From: Juglans regia
Lineage: Eukaryota > Streptophyta > Magnoliopsida > Fagales > Juglandaceae
Assembly (NCBI RefSeq): GCF_001411555.2
Contig: NC_049903.1
Coordinates: forward strand, 27,788,270-27,852,269
Length of the DNA: 64,000 nucleotides
Direction: 5' to 3'
The position numbers and the translations under genes are program-made. The notes beneath the pieces were generated by a model. The model had not been told where the DNA came from, ran no database searches, and saw nothing but the letters and a program-made list of their open reading frames with translations. Positions 12,284 through 23,624 of the stretch are shown here, one piece after another (within the stretch, counting starts at the first letter, position 1; every line of letters begins with the position of its first letter).

Positions 12284-13270
12284 TCACAAAACATGTGGTG
12301 AGCTTGAATCGGCGAAACCCAACCTTCTGTTTTCCCAGAAATGCATTTCTGAATACAGTTTCTCTGCAGTTCTTGCCGGTTCTGATTTACATCTTGTGAG
12401 TATCAGAGGTCGTACAGAGTCTGCTGCTTCCCCTGCTTTCAGTTCTTCAACACAAACAGATTTGATGAATCCTTCTCTAATTGCACCTTCAAATTCTTTG
12501 AAAAACTCCAACTTTCCCTCCATTTCAGGACCTATTCCGGACTCGTCATCAGAGATTGACTCTCTTTCCGCTGGGGGTTTCTCAGTCTCCGTCTGTTCGT
12601 CTGTGTTTTCCTGCTCTACACTCTGTTCTGTTTCTTCCGTCCTCAGCGGTGAACCCCAGAATCTCCACGCTAAAGATGATGATCTGTAAGGAGCAGATCT
12701 ACACCGAGTCAATAACAAAGCGTTCTTTGGCGGTGAAGAAGAACTAGACACAAAGACCTTAGCTACTTCTTTCTCATCTTCTTCCTCTTCTTCATCCTCT
12801 TGCTCCGAAGACTCGCTTTTATTCCCAATTTTTTGTTCAACCTTCGAGGAGTCTTCTCGACTTTCGGTTTTTCTTCGGAAACCCGCTTTGAAGAAAGAGA
12901 CCCACTTGCGCCAAGCTGGTCGGCACGACTTGGGCTTGATCTTCCTGGCGAAATGGTGGCAGAACAGGGCATTTCTGAGCCATTTGCACCGGCGTTTCAT
13001 CGGTGTTCGGGCCCCGCTGGCCCGACCGGGTCTGGCGGTGGCAGCCTGTTTGGAGGTGCGCCTGACCCTGACTTGGCCCATGCATGTAACTTTGGGTGAA
13101 GAAGGTTCTTGGGTTTCAATGGCTGCGTTCCTTTTCCGAACAAACATTGGGCTAGAACGTGACCTGCCCCTGCTTTTGCTTCCCACATTGGTCCTCAGAA
13201 ACCTCATCAATGGCGGCGGGAACTTCTCAGTCCGACCAGGACTCGATATGGGTTTTGTGGATATCTTCAT
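12284..13270 (-). CDS. Protamine P1 family-like protein (328 aa)
   Basis: A single uninterrupted 328-codon frame. Residues 1-48 are proline- and basic-rich (PGRTEKFPPPLMRFLRTNVG, then SRGRSRSSPMFVRKRN). Residues 92-135 are a Trp/Cys/basic block (KRRCKWLRNALFCHHFARK, WRKWVSFFKAGFRRK). Residues 152-170 are an acidic run. Two copies of the motif LTRC(R/K)S(A/E)P lie at 187-194 and 291-298. The name 'protamine P1 family' for plant proteins of this type reflects basic composition, not demonstrated protamine function. There is no signal peptide or membrane segment, and the basic clusters suggest a nuclear or plasma-membrane-peripheral location. The start is supported by the conserved-looking N-terminus and the GA-rich leader directly upstream. 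GC content is higher than in the surroundings, as expected for a real gene. Biochemical role unknown. Confidence 0.85.
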   Translation of the reverse strand: MKISTKPISSPGRTEKFPPPLMRFLRTNVGSKSRGRSRSSPMFVRKRNAAIETQEPSSPKVTCMGQVRVRRTSKQAATARPGRASGARTPMKRRCKWLRNALFCHHFARKIKPKSCRPAWRKWVSFFKAGFRRKTESREDSSKVEQKIGNKSESSEQEDEEEEEDEKEVAKVFVSSSSSPPKNALLLTRCRSAPYRSSSLAWRFWGSPLRTEETEQSVEQENTDEQTETEKPPAERESISDDESGIGPEMEGKLEFFKEFEGAIREGFIKSVCVEELKAGEAADSVRPLILTRCKSEPARTAEKLYSEMHFWENRRLGFADSSSPHVL

Positions 13271-13360
13271 TTCCTCCGTAACCTTCCCTCTCTTCCTCTC
13301 TGTCCTCTCAGATTGAAAAGCTATCTCCTTTCTCTTTCTCTGTCTCTGTCCCTCTGCTTA
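13271..13360 (-). promoter_or_regulatory. GA-rich leader of the protamine-like gene
   Basis: Immediately upstream of the start codon the coding-sense strand is almost pure purine (GAGAGGACAGAGAGGAAGAG and further GA/GAGACAGAG tracts). CT/GA-rich leaders are common around plant transcription starts and can bind GAGA-factor-type BBR/BPC proteins. That function is inferred, not shown. Confidence 0.4.
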
Positions 13361-13624
13361 AGAACCATGCGAGTTTTCTCCTCTTTTCAGAAGAGAGCAG
13401 ATATGGGGTGTGTGCGTTATATCCTACGTTATTGCCCTGGCTTTTCTATTCAAAGTGTTCTGAGAATTTTTATTTCATATTTTGCACGGATGGTTGGATG
13501 GATCCACTGTAAAAGATTCGTACATGTATTCGTAGCGTGTCAAACAAAACATACATTTAAAAATTATGCAAAAAGTAATCATATGCAGTTTGTGCGGTAA
13601 ATTTTCTGAAGTAATCGAAGTCTA

Positions 13625-13804
13625 AGGATGTGTTTGAATATTGAAATGATTTGAGTTGAGTTGAATCGAGATAATAAAATATTATTTTTTAATATTATTA
13701 TTATTTTAAAATTTGAAAAAGTTAAATTATTTATTATATTTTATGTTGGAATTTAAAAAAATTATAATGATGAGTTAAGATGAATTTAGGATCTAAACTC
13801 ACTC
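13625..13804. repeat. MITE family A, copy 1
   Basis: A 180-bp fold-back element: TA|AGGATGTGTTTG at the left and ACTCACTC|TA at the right, with the family core AATATTATTATTATTTT and GAAAAAGTT..ATTTATTATATTTT. The flanking TA dinucleotides are candidate target duplications. Confidence 0.75.
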
Positions 13805-13852
13805 TAAGTGTGGTTTTCTTTCTGCTTTAAGAATAGTAATTAGTACGGAGAA

Positions 13853-14259
13853 TTGAAAAATTCTATTTATTATTTTTACACTATATATTAACATGTGATT
13901 TATTATTTTTATTATTCTATTTAAACATATATATTGATGTATAAATATATACGTTTAAAGAATCGTGCTATATAGAAATGTCACACTCTGCAGGATAAAA
14001 GAGTAAATTATATTTTTTTAAGTGATGTGCAGGAATGTATGGTTTATGTCTAGAATTTTTACTCTTTTATGTCTAGAGTAAAATTACTTAAAAATATGTG
14101 ATTTTACTCTTTTACTCTATAGAGTATGGAATTTCTGTGTAGCACGATTCTTTAAACATATATATATTTATATATCAATATGTATGTTTAAATAGAATGA
14201 TAAAAATGATAAATCATATATTAGTGTGTAATGTAAATATGAAAAATAGCATTTCTCAA
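13853..14259. repeat. Long hairpin TIR element
   Basis: The outer arms of about 120 bp are inverted. The left arm starts TTGAAAAATTCTATTTATTA and ends AAAGAATCGTGCTATA. The right arm, reverse complemented, starts TTGAGAAATGCTATTTTTCA and ends AAAGAATCGTGCTACA. A second inverted pair lies inside (GTCACACTCTGCAGGATAAA against the region around 14030-14130). Transcribed, this would fold into a long double-stranded RNA. The inner ends resemble the 182-bp element at 46818-46999. Confidence 0.7.
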
Positions 14260-15140
14260 CAATGATTTGGACAAATAACAGCCTGAAAGGAAGAGTTAAC
14301 GGATAAGGGAAGTGGTTGGTTGTCCACTCATTTTCTGAATCATATTGAGGTTTTTCAACTCAATCACTCAACGATCTATGAGTGGGAATTTTGTCCTTTA
14401 ATCAAGTGCTACTTGTTTGCTCAATTATCACTTCTACTTAGTTTAAAACCCACTTCTTCCTTCCACATATGGACAGGGTTAACAAAACAAAATTTCAGAA
14501 AATATATAAATATATATTTTTTTTTATTTCAGTGTGAGCTTATTTGCTTCTCAATTTTAAGGTATTGTCATTTCCTTTGATTTATGTTATATAGAGGCAT
14601 TAAAACCTGCAGTTAAAAAAGCCGTTATACCAACCATAAAAACATAAAAACAGCCAGTTGGGTATACCAACAAAGTAAAAATCAGTGGTTATAACAGTCA
14701 CATAATGGCTGGATCTGCACCAAAAGATGGGGCCTAAGACGCCTAACAATAGCTCAAACCTAGGAGGAGGGTCCTTGATTCGACAATCGGCCTAGCTTCA
14801 ACTGCTGAGTTTTCTTTCTTGTACTTAATTAATACAGCCTTAATCAGTACTTCAAGTCAATTTTAATGTTGTTCTGTTAACATCTTTTGGAGTAGGTTTG
14901 TGTCGGACATTTAATTCAAGTATCTGCCATCTCATCATGTATGTCAAAACAGTCCAAGCCGTAAACACTCATTTAATTCAGAGAAATTAATTTACAAGGC
15001 TCGACAAGTCACATTCAACATTTAAAAAAAAAAAACTCTACTTTAAAAAAATATATAAAAAAAATTATTCTTTACTAATAGGACATATTTTTTTTTTTAT
15101 AAAAAAATTTGTATGAAAGTTACTGAGGAAAATGTTAGGT

Positions 15141-15305
15141 TGAACTCTCAATTTGCTCCCCCTCAAGTGTATTGCTAATATTTTTTTTTTTAATGTTTAA
15201 AGAATTTACTATTAGTAAATTTACGTGTTTTTTTAATATTAAAAAAAAAAAACAAAATACACTAACAGTACACTTAAAAGGGCAAGTTGAGGGAGCTGAG
15301 TGACA
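15141..15305. repeat. Short TIR element (MITE-like)
   Basis: Left end GAACTCTCAATTTGCTCCCC followed by CTCAAGTGTATTG. The right end, reverse complemented, gives CACTCAGCTCCCTCAACTTG, then TTAAGTGTACTG. Between them are AT-rich tracts around a central TTTACTATTAGTAAA palindrome. Target duplication not resolved. Confidence 0.5.
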
Positions 15306-15454
15306 CCCAAAAATATATTAGTATTTTTATTCAAATGATATTACCGCATTAGTTGGTCATAAAATAAATTGTAAAATAAATGTACGAATATTATTATTTT
15401 TGTTTGATTTGCTACGTACAGTAGTGGAACATACAAAGTAACTTGAAATCACTT

Positions 15455-15585
15455 TAAAAAAAAGTGAGATCTATTATTAAAAAATTCATTTTTTTTTATG
15501 TAAGTCTTATATTTATTTACTTTTTTTAAAATAATTGTGCAGTAATTATACATTTACGACTATAACTATCATTTCTCTTAAAAAA
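15455..15585. repeat. MITE-like element, family C, copy 2
   Basis: Shares with 3938-4108 the order GAGATCTATTATTAAAAAATTCATTTTTTT, in shorter matching blocks, then ATAATTGTGCAGTAATTATA, CATTTACGACTATAACTATCATT. More diverged than copy 1. Confidence 0.4.
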
Positions 15586-16097
15586 AAAATGTGATGAAAA
15601 AAAAAAAAAACCTGAGTTTCATAGGATGGGAATCTTCACAGAATGGGAAAGAAATCCTCCCAAAAGGGCCAAAAGTAAAACCCCACCAATGTCTCCACCT
15701 TTCTTCATCTCTCTCACTGGCTAACCAGCCATCTTCCCACTAAATGTACCTACTTTCCATTCCTACCCCTGGAGAATTGAAACCCACCTACTGAGTGTGC
15801 AGTGCAATTTAGGAAAATCCTTGATGTGAATGGACAACTTACTCAAGTTCTATACCGACAAGCGAACAAAAAGTCAACTAAGGTTTCGAGCTTGGCACTC
15901 AGAAAAGAGCGTGGTGGGGGAGCAGGGAGGCTTGCCAAGTCAATAGGGAATCACTTGGAACAGAGTTGATTGCTAGACACTAGACATAATTTATTATAAA
16001 ACTACTAAATTACATGTACAGAATGCAAGAAGAGCAACTGCTAGAAGTTTTGAAACTAATACTATTTTCCCTCTTACCCCATACCTCAAGTATCGCA

Positions 16098-18625
16098 TCA
16101 TCTTACATGGTGAAGGCAAGATTCAGAGTCAACAGATCTTTTCATCCCAACCATTACTTTCTTCGATTCAGATTCCGTCTTGTTCGTGTAATTCCATTCG
16201 CCGGTTTGCTCTTGTTCCTCATGTGCCTCAGTTTCATCGTCTAGAAAACAATGCAACGCATTGGAATAGTCAGGACTTTGGTTTACTACAACAGTCTGCT
16301 GCAAATAAAAATTGAAGTTTGTTTATATGGCTATAATGGAATTAGCTCGAAAGGCCTACCCGAGACGGTTGACAGAGAGAAAGCAGTTAGGCGTCTAACA
16401 CAATCCTTCAGTGCTTGGAGCTCAGCTTCCTTTGAATTGAGTTTGGATTGGGCCAAATTCAATTCGGATTCCAGCTCCACGATTTGGTGTTCCTGTTGTT
16501 CAATGAGCAAATGGCAAAGTTTCTGATCAAGTTCAGCTGGCACCACCCCATGGAACTGATAAGAATCTGAATTCTGGCCTTCAGCTTCACACAAATCCAT
16601 TGCTGAAACTTCAGTCTGCGCAACTAGTCTCAAGTCAAACGAAGAGATTTTTCTAATATAGAAGAAAGATGCATAGCTTAGCAGATAGGAGAAAAAGCGG
16701 ACTCAAAAAGAGAAAAACATTGCATGAATTACCATGCCCAATGGTATGTGTTAGAAGTGGCATTCCTGTCAGTTTTGCTGCATCAGAATTGATACTTCTT
16801 ACTCTGGGTAATTATGATTATTGTCAACTCCAAGTTTCATAGACTTAGCATCTACTAGCGTTATGTTTAGTCCAGACAATTTTATAAATATTTAGTTATA
16901 TGCATAAGAGTGCATCAAAGATGCAAACCCCTGTACCTACAACGATACAAAACTCTGTTTACAGACATGTGAAAATCTAAATTAATTGGTGCCGGGCTGG
17001 CGTGGCGGAAGAGATGCGGGGGGTACCATGTCATATTATAAATGACACATCTCAATGAGGTGAATTAATCAAACAGAGAGAAAAAAGAAGGAATACTTGA
17101 GAAATTCTTACCTCAACCAAATTTGGTCTTATTTCCTCTTGGTGAGAAGCTTCAGTGATGCACCAAGGAAGTTTTTGCAGTTCAGACTCAAGCTCAGCCT
17201 CAAGTTGATTGATTTCATGCATTGTTGGCTCTGGCTCTTCAGTAAGAACACTACTTGCATATTCACCATCGTCAAAAATCAAGCGACCAGAAACCTTGAT
17301 ATCATTAGGGTCCCTATTTCCTGTACTAAAATTGTCTACCGCAAGTTGAGTGTGCTTGCTGTAGTTCTTGTTTGGCACTGCATCTACTTCACTAGCAAAA
17401 GCCGAAATGCCGAGATGATAGGATGATCTTTTTTTATCAATCTCAGATTTTAATTCTTGAACAACTTTTGCAGTCTCATCCACAGCAATATTCAGCTTAC
17501 TGATCTCAGATTTCCCTGCTGACATCATGTACATAATCCCAACACCAAGTCCCCAGCCAAATAAAGAGCCATCTAGATAGGAGAACATGAAATAATGTTA
17601 GACCTTAATGCTATTTAGCAAGCATCTATAGCACATAATACAAACATACATACATACAAACATACATGCATAAACAAAAATTGCAATAAAACAATCCAAA
17701 CTAACAAAATGAAAACAGGCGTATGTTAAAAATGAATAGACAAGAGCTTTCTGTGAGAGAAACAATAATGTTTAATTGTTAGGAATTAAGTTTATCATTT
17801 GGAGGGGCACCCATTTTTTGCTAGTAATCATTTAGGAGATGGACCCATAGAGCTTCATTACAATTGACTATAAAACAAGGTCGTTGGTTAGTCAGTATAA
17901 TCCAAGTCGTATTCTTCTTTTGTTGCAATCAATCATATAAAGGCTTCTTCTTCTCCTTTTAGTAAAAATAATGATAATCGTAATAATTAATATGACCTAC
18001 TTTTTCTCATTTCAATATATAAAGCACTCTTTCATCACTTTGTAGAGGAAGTTAAGAGCTTGCTTATGATATCAAACGCTGAATCGCGGAAAAGCTCCAT
18101 ACCCACAAGGGCTGAAGAAAATCTTCCCGTATGAAATAATGAGAACCGACATCTTAACAACAGGTACCAAATCAAAGAAACAGGATTAAGATTAATTTTG
18201 ATCGGCAACAGGCACGAGCATAACAATCAGAAGACTGTACCTTTAGAAGATGACGATGCAGAGCTCGAGGCCACATTCTTGCTGAGTTTCCTCCTCTTTA
18301 AGCGAACAGCGAATCTCCTCGCACTCTTCCTCGGGACCTCGGTCTCCGGCTTTATACTACCAGATCTCTTAACCCGAGCCGCCTTCTTAATCCTCGAGTT
18401 CTTCGATCCAGATCCAGACCGGGACCCAGAGCTCGAAAACCGAAAGATCCCATCCTGTTCGCTTTGAGAGCCATCACAAGCACTCGGTGCATGGAAGGGA
18501 TTGTCGGTCTGCTGGGGAAGAGTACTACTGGGGGTGGGATCATCGGTATCATTAGGGCCAAAGAGGTGCTTGGCAACGAGACCAGTGGATCCAGCCACTG
18601 CTGCAGCTAAGAGAACCTGCCACAT
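16098..18625 (-). CDS. POLAR-like polarity protein (414 aa, 4 exons)
   Basis: Exons: 18625-18241, 17572-17112, 16615-16360, 16240-16098 (1,245 nt, phase closes). Exon 1 has a hydrophobic N-terminus (LLAAAVAGSTGLVAKHLFG) and a Ser/Arg/Lys-rich part. Exon 2 opens with DGSLFGWGLGVGIMYMMSAG, a second hydrophobic segment, then predicted coiled coil (SKLNIAVDETAKVVQELKSE). Exon 3 carries the C-terminal helix ending KEAELQALKDCVRRLTAFSL. This layout matches plant proteins related to POLAR LOCALIZATION DURING ASYMMETRIC DIVISION AND REDISTRIBUTION, a cortical polarity factor in stomatal-lineage asymmetric division. For exon 4 I chose acceptor TTTTCTAG at 16241. It restores frame (TVS|DDETEAHEEQEQ), whereas the TTTGCAG acceptor at about 16300 hits a stop within ten codons. 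Family assignment is from recalled similarity. Whether this is the POLAR orthologue or a paralogue is open. Confidence 0.78.
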
Positions 18626-20128
18626 TGGTGGTGATCAAACTAAGCTAAGCCAATTTTCTTCGGGCATTGATGATGGAGCTCGGAGATGTAGGGGTTTTGC
18701 TCAGATCACAAGTTTCCCGCTTCCCTCCGATTTACACGTATGAGAAAATTATTGGTTCGAATGGTTTTTTTTCCTAGTTTTTGAATTTTTGTCTAGGATT
18801 TTCATGGTACGGTCGGACATCCGACACACAGATTCGGCGATCCAACACACTAGACGAGAAAAATTATTTGCCGAAGACTATCTCGGATTTGAAATGAATT
18901 TTTAAATTTTAAATTAGAAAAGAAACATGTTAGAGAAAATTTGTATATTAATATTATTTGAGAAATTTAATTGTGCAGTTGTAAATATATTAGGACTTGA
19001 GAAGTAGTTGGATAAATAGTTTTTACAGCAAAAAAAATTATAAATTAACGTAAATAAATATGATAAGTTAGATTTTTTTATATTAAAAAAAAATGATATT
19101 TGTAAGTTTATAACGTACAAACATCGTATAATTATTTAAAAAAATTAATAAATATGAAATTTATATAAAAATAATAATTTTTTAATAATAAATATTTTTT
19201 TATAATATTTATATATTTTACGACTGCAATTAATATTAATCGTGTCAATAATTTTTAGAAGAAAGATAACATTATTATGATCTTGTTACCAAGGAAGTCA
19301 AAAAGGAAGTTAAACTACCGAAGATAATAATTTGAAGCCCAAATCAATAATATTTCCACAGGTCTTCCATGCCCACGTCAGAAAGAATTGACAAATGCTT
19401 TTCTTTAATTTGAGTTTTTTTTTTTCTTTATCATTTATGACATATGCGAAGGCTAATATATAATTTTATAGAGTGGTACTATTATACCGTCTGTATGTAC
19501 TCATTTTGTGTGTCTTTCAGTGTAAATTATATATATATTTTAAATATTTTTTAAATATATTTAAACATTTAAAAAAAATACTAATACTTTAATAGTCACT
19601 TATTTAGTTATTATGTAAAAGAAAATAATTAAATACATAAACGATCAAAATGAGATAGCATAGTAGCATTACTCAATTTTATATATTGCTAAAAATGATC
19701 AAATTTAAAATGAAAATAGTATTTTTCAAAATAGTTTCGTAAAAATGATATGATTTACTATAAATTTAATTACGGGTGTAAATTCAAATGCAAATTCATG
19801 TATACCTAGGTATTCTGATTCGACCACAAGTATCGGTTCAGGTTAAACCAACTATAACTTGGATGGGTACCCAATTATAAAAATTCATATATCCGGTTAT
19901 CCACGTTGTAATCGGATATCCGAACTTATCAAAAACACCATTTTAAGATGAGGGTTACAAATACAAAAAGAAAACATCAATTCATCTATAAGGCAATTTT
20001 TCTAAAATGTGAGGTAATGTTTCAAAAAAACTGTTTGACTAAGTAGGCTAGTTTTGTCATTCAAATTAAATATATGATCAAATATAATGATCGTGAATCT
20101 TCTTCAATTTCATGTAAGACTGTGTATT
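18626..20128. other. Intergenic DNA, no gene seen
   Basis: The left 150 bp is promoter and 5' leader side of the POLAR-like gene. The remainder is very AT-rich, with the TIR element at 19471-19674. Near 19770-19930 lies GGGTA/CCGGTTATCC-type sequence reminiscent of hAT-like non-autonomous element ends, too weak to delimit. Confidence 0.45.
19471..19674. mobile_element. Family D MITE with 9-bp target duplication
   Basis: A 204-bp element flanked by perfect 9-bp direct repeats AATTTTATA (19462-19470 and 19675-19683). Its ends are inverted repeats: GAGTGGTACTATTAT on the left and GAGTAATGCTACTAT reading in from the right. A 9-bp duplication is the Mutator-like signature. The AT-rich interior contains no coding capacity, so it would need transposase in trans. 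Confidence 0.8.
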
Positions 20129-21550
20129 ATCACATTGAGCGAGTTTTATTAGACTTGAGAGCGAGTATAAACTTACTAACTTATTCAATATATTTTTGCA
20201 GTTAGGATTGAGAGAGCAAAAATTGCTTAATTGACACTTAAGTTAGTTGATAGATTTGTTAAGATCCCTAGAAGTATTGTCGAGGGTGTTTTGATCAAGG
20301 TTAACTCACTCTATTTTTCAATAGATTTTGTGGTACTAGATGTCGAGTATACTCAAAGTGCTAGTGAGCAAATCCCTATTATTATAGGTTGCCCTTTCTT
20401 AACCACATCCATTGTTTTAATTAATTATCGAAGTGGTGCGATGAATCACTTTTGGAAATATGATTGTTTAACTTAACATTTTTTTATATAAGTAAGCAAA
20501 TACTAGATAATGAAAGTAATTGTGAGGTTAATATGATAGAGAGCCTGTTCCAAGACTCTCTATTCAATCAAGTTGTGAGGATCATCTAAAGAATTTTCTC
20601 ACTCGGTAGGCGTGCAACTTTGATATTTAGAAATCAAAGGAGGGGGTAAACTCATTGTTAGATTATGTTCCTATGTATGTGCCACCAATTGATAACCAAA
20701 AGTGGTGCATCTTCCTCTATCCTCTACACCACCACTTACATCTGTTGTAGAGCCACCACAGTTAGTTGAAATCAATGCTCGAAGCTCTCAAATATGTTTT
20801 TTTAGGTTCTTTTGAGACCTTACCACCTATTATAACTTTAGATTTAGATGACTCTATATAACAGCAATTGATGAGTGCATATCAAAAACACAAGGAAGCT
20901 ATAGGTTCGATAATTGCTGATGTCAAGGGTATTAGTCCCCCAGTAGTTATGTATAAAATCCAGTCATAAATGGATAGCTTACCCATTGTAGGATTCTACG
21001 TACCCTAATGAGCAATTGATGCAAATATCCTAGATGGAAAATTATTTTTATCAGTTACTATTCACTACCACACACCTTATGAAAAACACATTCACACCCT
21101 ATATACCCTATATATATATATATATATAATAAAATAAAATAAAAAACTATAAGTGTGAAGTGTTGGAGTGAATAGTAGCTGATACATAACATTCCTCATC
21201 CCATATACCTTGGTATGATGATATTGTGAATACCTTGTCCCCCACCGAATGCCTTCTCATTGGACCAAACAAGATAAATTCGAATTCTTAGGTTGCTAAT
21301 GTTGATCTTTCCCAGGTGGAAGAATATACAAGGTTGGGCCTAGATCAAAAGGAAGTTTGATGTGGTTTAACACTTCTTTTGGGATGATCCATACTTATTC
21401 AAGTACCATCTTGATCAAATAATTAGGAGATGTATTTCTAAGAGTGACAAAAGATATCATCTTCTTTTATCATAAGCAAGCATGTGAAGGCCACTTTTCC
21501 TCATGAAAGATCGCTGCAAAGATTTTGTATGTTGAAAAGATGACATTAGA
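20129..21550 (+). pseudogene. Ty3/gypsy (Athila/Tat-like) pol fragments
   Basis: Plus-strand frames give an aspartic protease region: RVLLDLRASINLLTYS near 20140, where the catalytic triad region should read DLGAS and the Gly is lost. It continues as DRFVKIPRSIVEGVLIKV and IIIGCPFLTTSIVLINYRSG (20231-20476). Then come the protease-RT linker with VNMIESLFQDSLF (20530), and AYQKHKEAIGSIIADVKGIS just before RT (20880-20935). RT and RNase H are missing. An integrase zinc-binding remnant follows at about 21365-21550 (WDDPYLFKYHLDQIIRRC, then ACEGHFSS in a shifted frame). So the element is internally deleted, frameshifted and without recognised LTRs. A MITE-like insertion at 21049-21184 lies inside. 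Confidence 0.8.
21049..21184. repeat. Small fold-back element inside the gypsy relic
   Basis: Left end TATCAGTTACTATTCACTAC. The right end, reverse complemented, reads TATCAGCTACTATTCACTCC. A (TA)n tract lies at about 21110-21128. Total about 136 bp, non-coding. Confidence 0.65.
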
Positions 21551-21965
21551 GGATTTTGCTTTTCAGGATTAATCTTTTGTTACAATTTACAGTAGTGCAC
21601 TAAATCCTTGTTTTAGTTTCTAGGTTCTAATTTTGCTTGTTTTAGCTACCATTTTGCAAGTAGTAGATTTTTAATATAAGCTTGATTTGATGATGATCAT
21701 ATCCTTTCTCCTTGCCTCGCTTTTATTGTTCAGAGTTCTCAGGTTCTTACTGTATTTTGCTTTTACATTCATGACATCTATTTGAGCATATCAATTTCAT
21801 GTTTGGGACAATGTTCATTTTAGTTTGGGGTGAGAAATAGTTTTACTTTAGAACTGGTTTGGATTGAGAACTCATCTCACTATTATTCACTACTATTCAC
21901 AAATTTTAGTCTCGGTCATTTGTTGGTTATATGGCACCTTTTCTTTTCTATTTTTCCTTTTGCGT

Positions 21966-22208
21966 TTATGTTATATTTATGTGTTCATAACCCAAAAAAC
22001 AATTGAAAAAGAAAACTTCCTTTGTGCCATCGGTAGCAGTGAGCTGTTTGGGTGGAGGTGTGAGGATTCCATCAACGTAGGCATAAACTTTTTGGCCCTT
22101 TGGATAAGGAAGCATAGTCGCCTTCCATGTAAGAAAATTTTGTCGATTAAGCTTGGAAATATTTAGAGAGAAGGAGGGGTTGAATATAGGAAGTTGGGTG
22201 GCAGGCAT
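21966..22208 (-). pseudogene. Ty1/copia gag N-terminus fragment
   Basis: An 80-codon frame reads LPIFNPSFSLNISKLNRQNF, then LTWKATMLPYPKGQKVYAYV, then DGILTPPPKQL. This matches the N-terminal gag region of plant copia elements (KL..NFLTWK, GY/YVDG, PPP). The remaining gag, zinc knuckle and pol are missing downstream. Confidence 0.75.
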
Positions 22209-22557
22209 TGTGAAAGATGAGCGTGAGTGACATTGGTCAATTGGCTCTCCATGTAAAGTTTAAACAAATGATTAGATAAAAAAGATTTCAGAGCATATAT
22301 TCATGTGCATCGTACACTATAAATAGTACAAGTTGTATAACAATCTACACATGTTGCGGGATTTCAAAAACTGAAGTTTAAATGATTTCAAAAAATGCAG
22401 TTCAAATATTTAAATGTTTCAAAGTTGCCTAGATCACATTGCTCCTCTGTTTTTGCAAGATATTCGGCTAACAGTATCCGTTGTTGCTTGATACTCCTGC
22501 TTCTCAGTTGCACTATTAGCGAAAGATTCAAAAGTTTCAATAATATGGTACACTTCG

Positions 22558-23090
22558 TGTTCATTCATAAAATAAATAATAAATAAACAAATAAAAATAA
22601 ATTAATATAGAGAAACACAAAGATTTATGTGATTTGGTATAAAAGCTTACATCCACGGGTTGTTTGAGGCAAAATCCACTATAATGAGTAATTTTAGAAT
22701 CTCTCATAGCTTTACATATCTCACAGTACGATGGAGGAATTTAGAATTTCGAGAAGTTGAAGACGATGCATCTCTTGAGAATTGAGAGAAGATCATGTAA
22801 AGTTACTATGTGCGAAGGAGTATATGTGTAGAGAAGTTGTGGAGAGCCCCCTCCATTTGTAGAGATCTCCTCCTTTTATAAAGAGCTATTTTCTTCCTTT
22901 GAGTGATCAAGTCCAATTTGTATTGTGAAGCATTTTCCTTTTAAGAGTCTGAATCAACTTCTTTTTATTTATCTCTTCCTTGTCTTATCTCCTGATTCTC
23001 TTCCCTTCCATATCTCTTGATTTTATCTCTTTCTTTGTTATTATTGATAGGTTTTCAATGAGTAGGACCCAGTCAATTTTATCCCTAACA
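22558..23090 (+). mobile_element. Possible degenerate LTR
   Basis: The segment starts TGTTCATTC and ends CCCTAACA, as LTRs do (TG..CA). Inside, near 22610, is AAACACAAAGATTTATGTGA followed by TTTGGTATAAAAGC, a phrase typical of plant LTR leaders. No target duplication or partner LTR was found. Its relation to the adjacent minus-strand copia gag fragment is unclear. Confidence 0.35.
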
Positions 23091-23578
23091 ATTATAGTGT
23101 ATGTCATGAGAGATGTTTAGAGAGGAATAAAGGAGCAAAGTGATGGAGATGTAAGAAGTGAGTTTAGTGCCCTTTAATTTCGTCAAACCACTTTAGAGTA
23201 TCATGGAGTGTTTGAACTCTATAGATAAGTGTTTAGATTATCTGACAATGGACACACATGTACGTAGTTGCACTTGGTGTTCTTTTTCTTCTTCGTGGAA
23301 ATTAATATTATAGGGAGGAAATAAGCTTTTGATCCTTGGTTCTAGTTTTTTTATCTTCTTGTATTTTTATATTTAGCTATCACGATATTTAAATGAACCG
23401 ATTAAATGAGTTTTTCATCAAGTTATTCAGCTTTCATTCAGCTTTACAATGCCAACAAGCTTGCCACCATCAAATTAATGTTAAAGTAGTTTTAGCATTT
23501 ACTCTATCAAATGATATATATGCCAACATATAAGTGCGTCTATTATCCAATTCTAAGTACTTTTCACGGGAGTTTAAG

Positions 23579-23624
<46 letters not shown>

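Larger units (their letters stand above)
14260..16097. other. Intergenic DNA with repeats, no gene seen
   Basis: Contains the elements at 15141-15305 and 15455-15585 and many poly-A/T runs. The short frame 14320-14580 has no recognisable features. The right end is presumably 3'UTR of the minus-strand POLAR-like gene. Confidence 0.45.

Noticed and set aside
12396..13316. Several plus-strand open frames of 60-140 codons opposite the protamine-like gene
   Set aside because: They are antisense shadows of the GC-richer coding sequence and have no domain or independent support.
18750..18770. GGTTCGAATGG resembling a tRNA B box
   Set aside because: No A box at the right distance, no acceptor-stem pairing and no T-run terminator.
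22558..23090. A full copia element joining this LTR-like block with the gag fragment at 21966-22208
   Set aside because: The LTR-like block reads plus while the gag fragment reads minus, and no primer-binding site links them. Kept as separate remnants.
23583..23618. (TA)n arrays here and at 424, 993, 4491 and 7887 considered as possible regulatory or origin sequence
   Set aside because: Simple microsatellites common in AT-rich plant DNA, with no associated signal.
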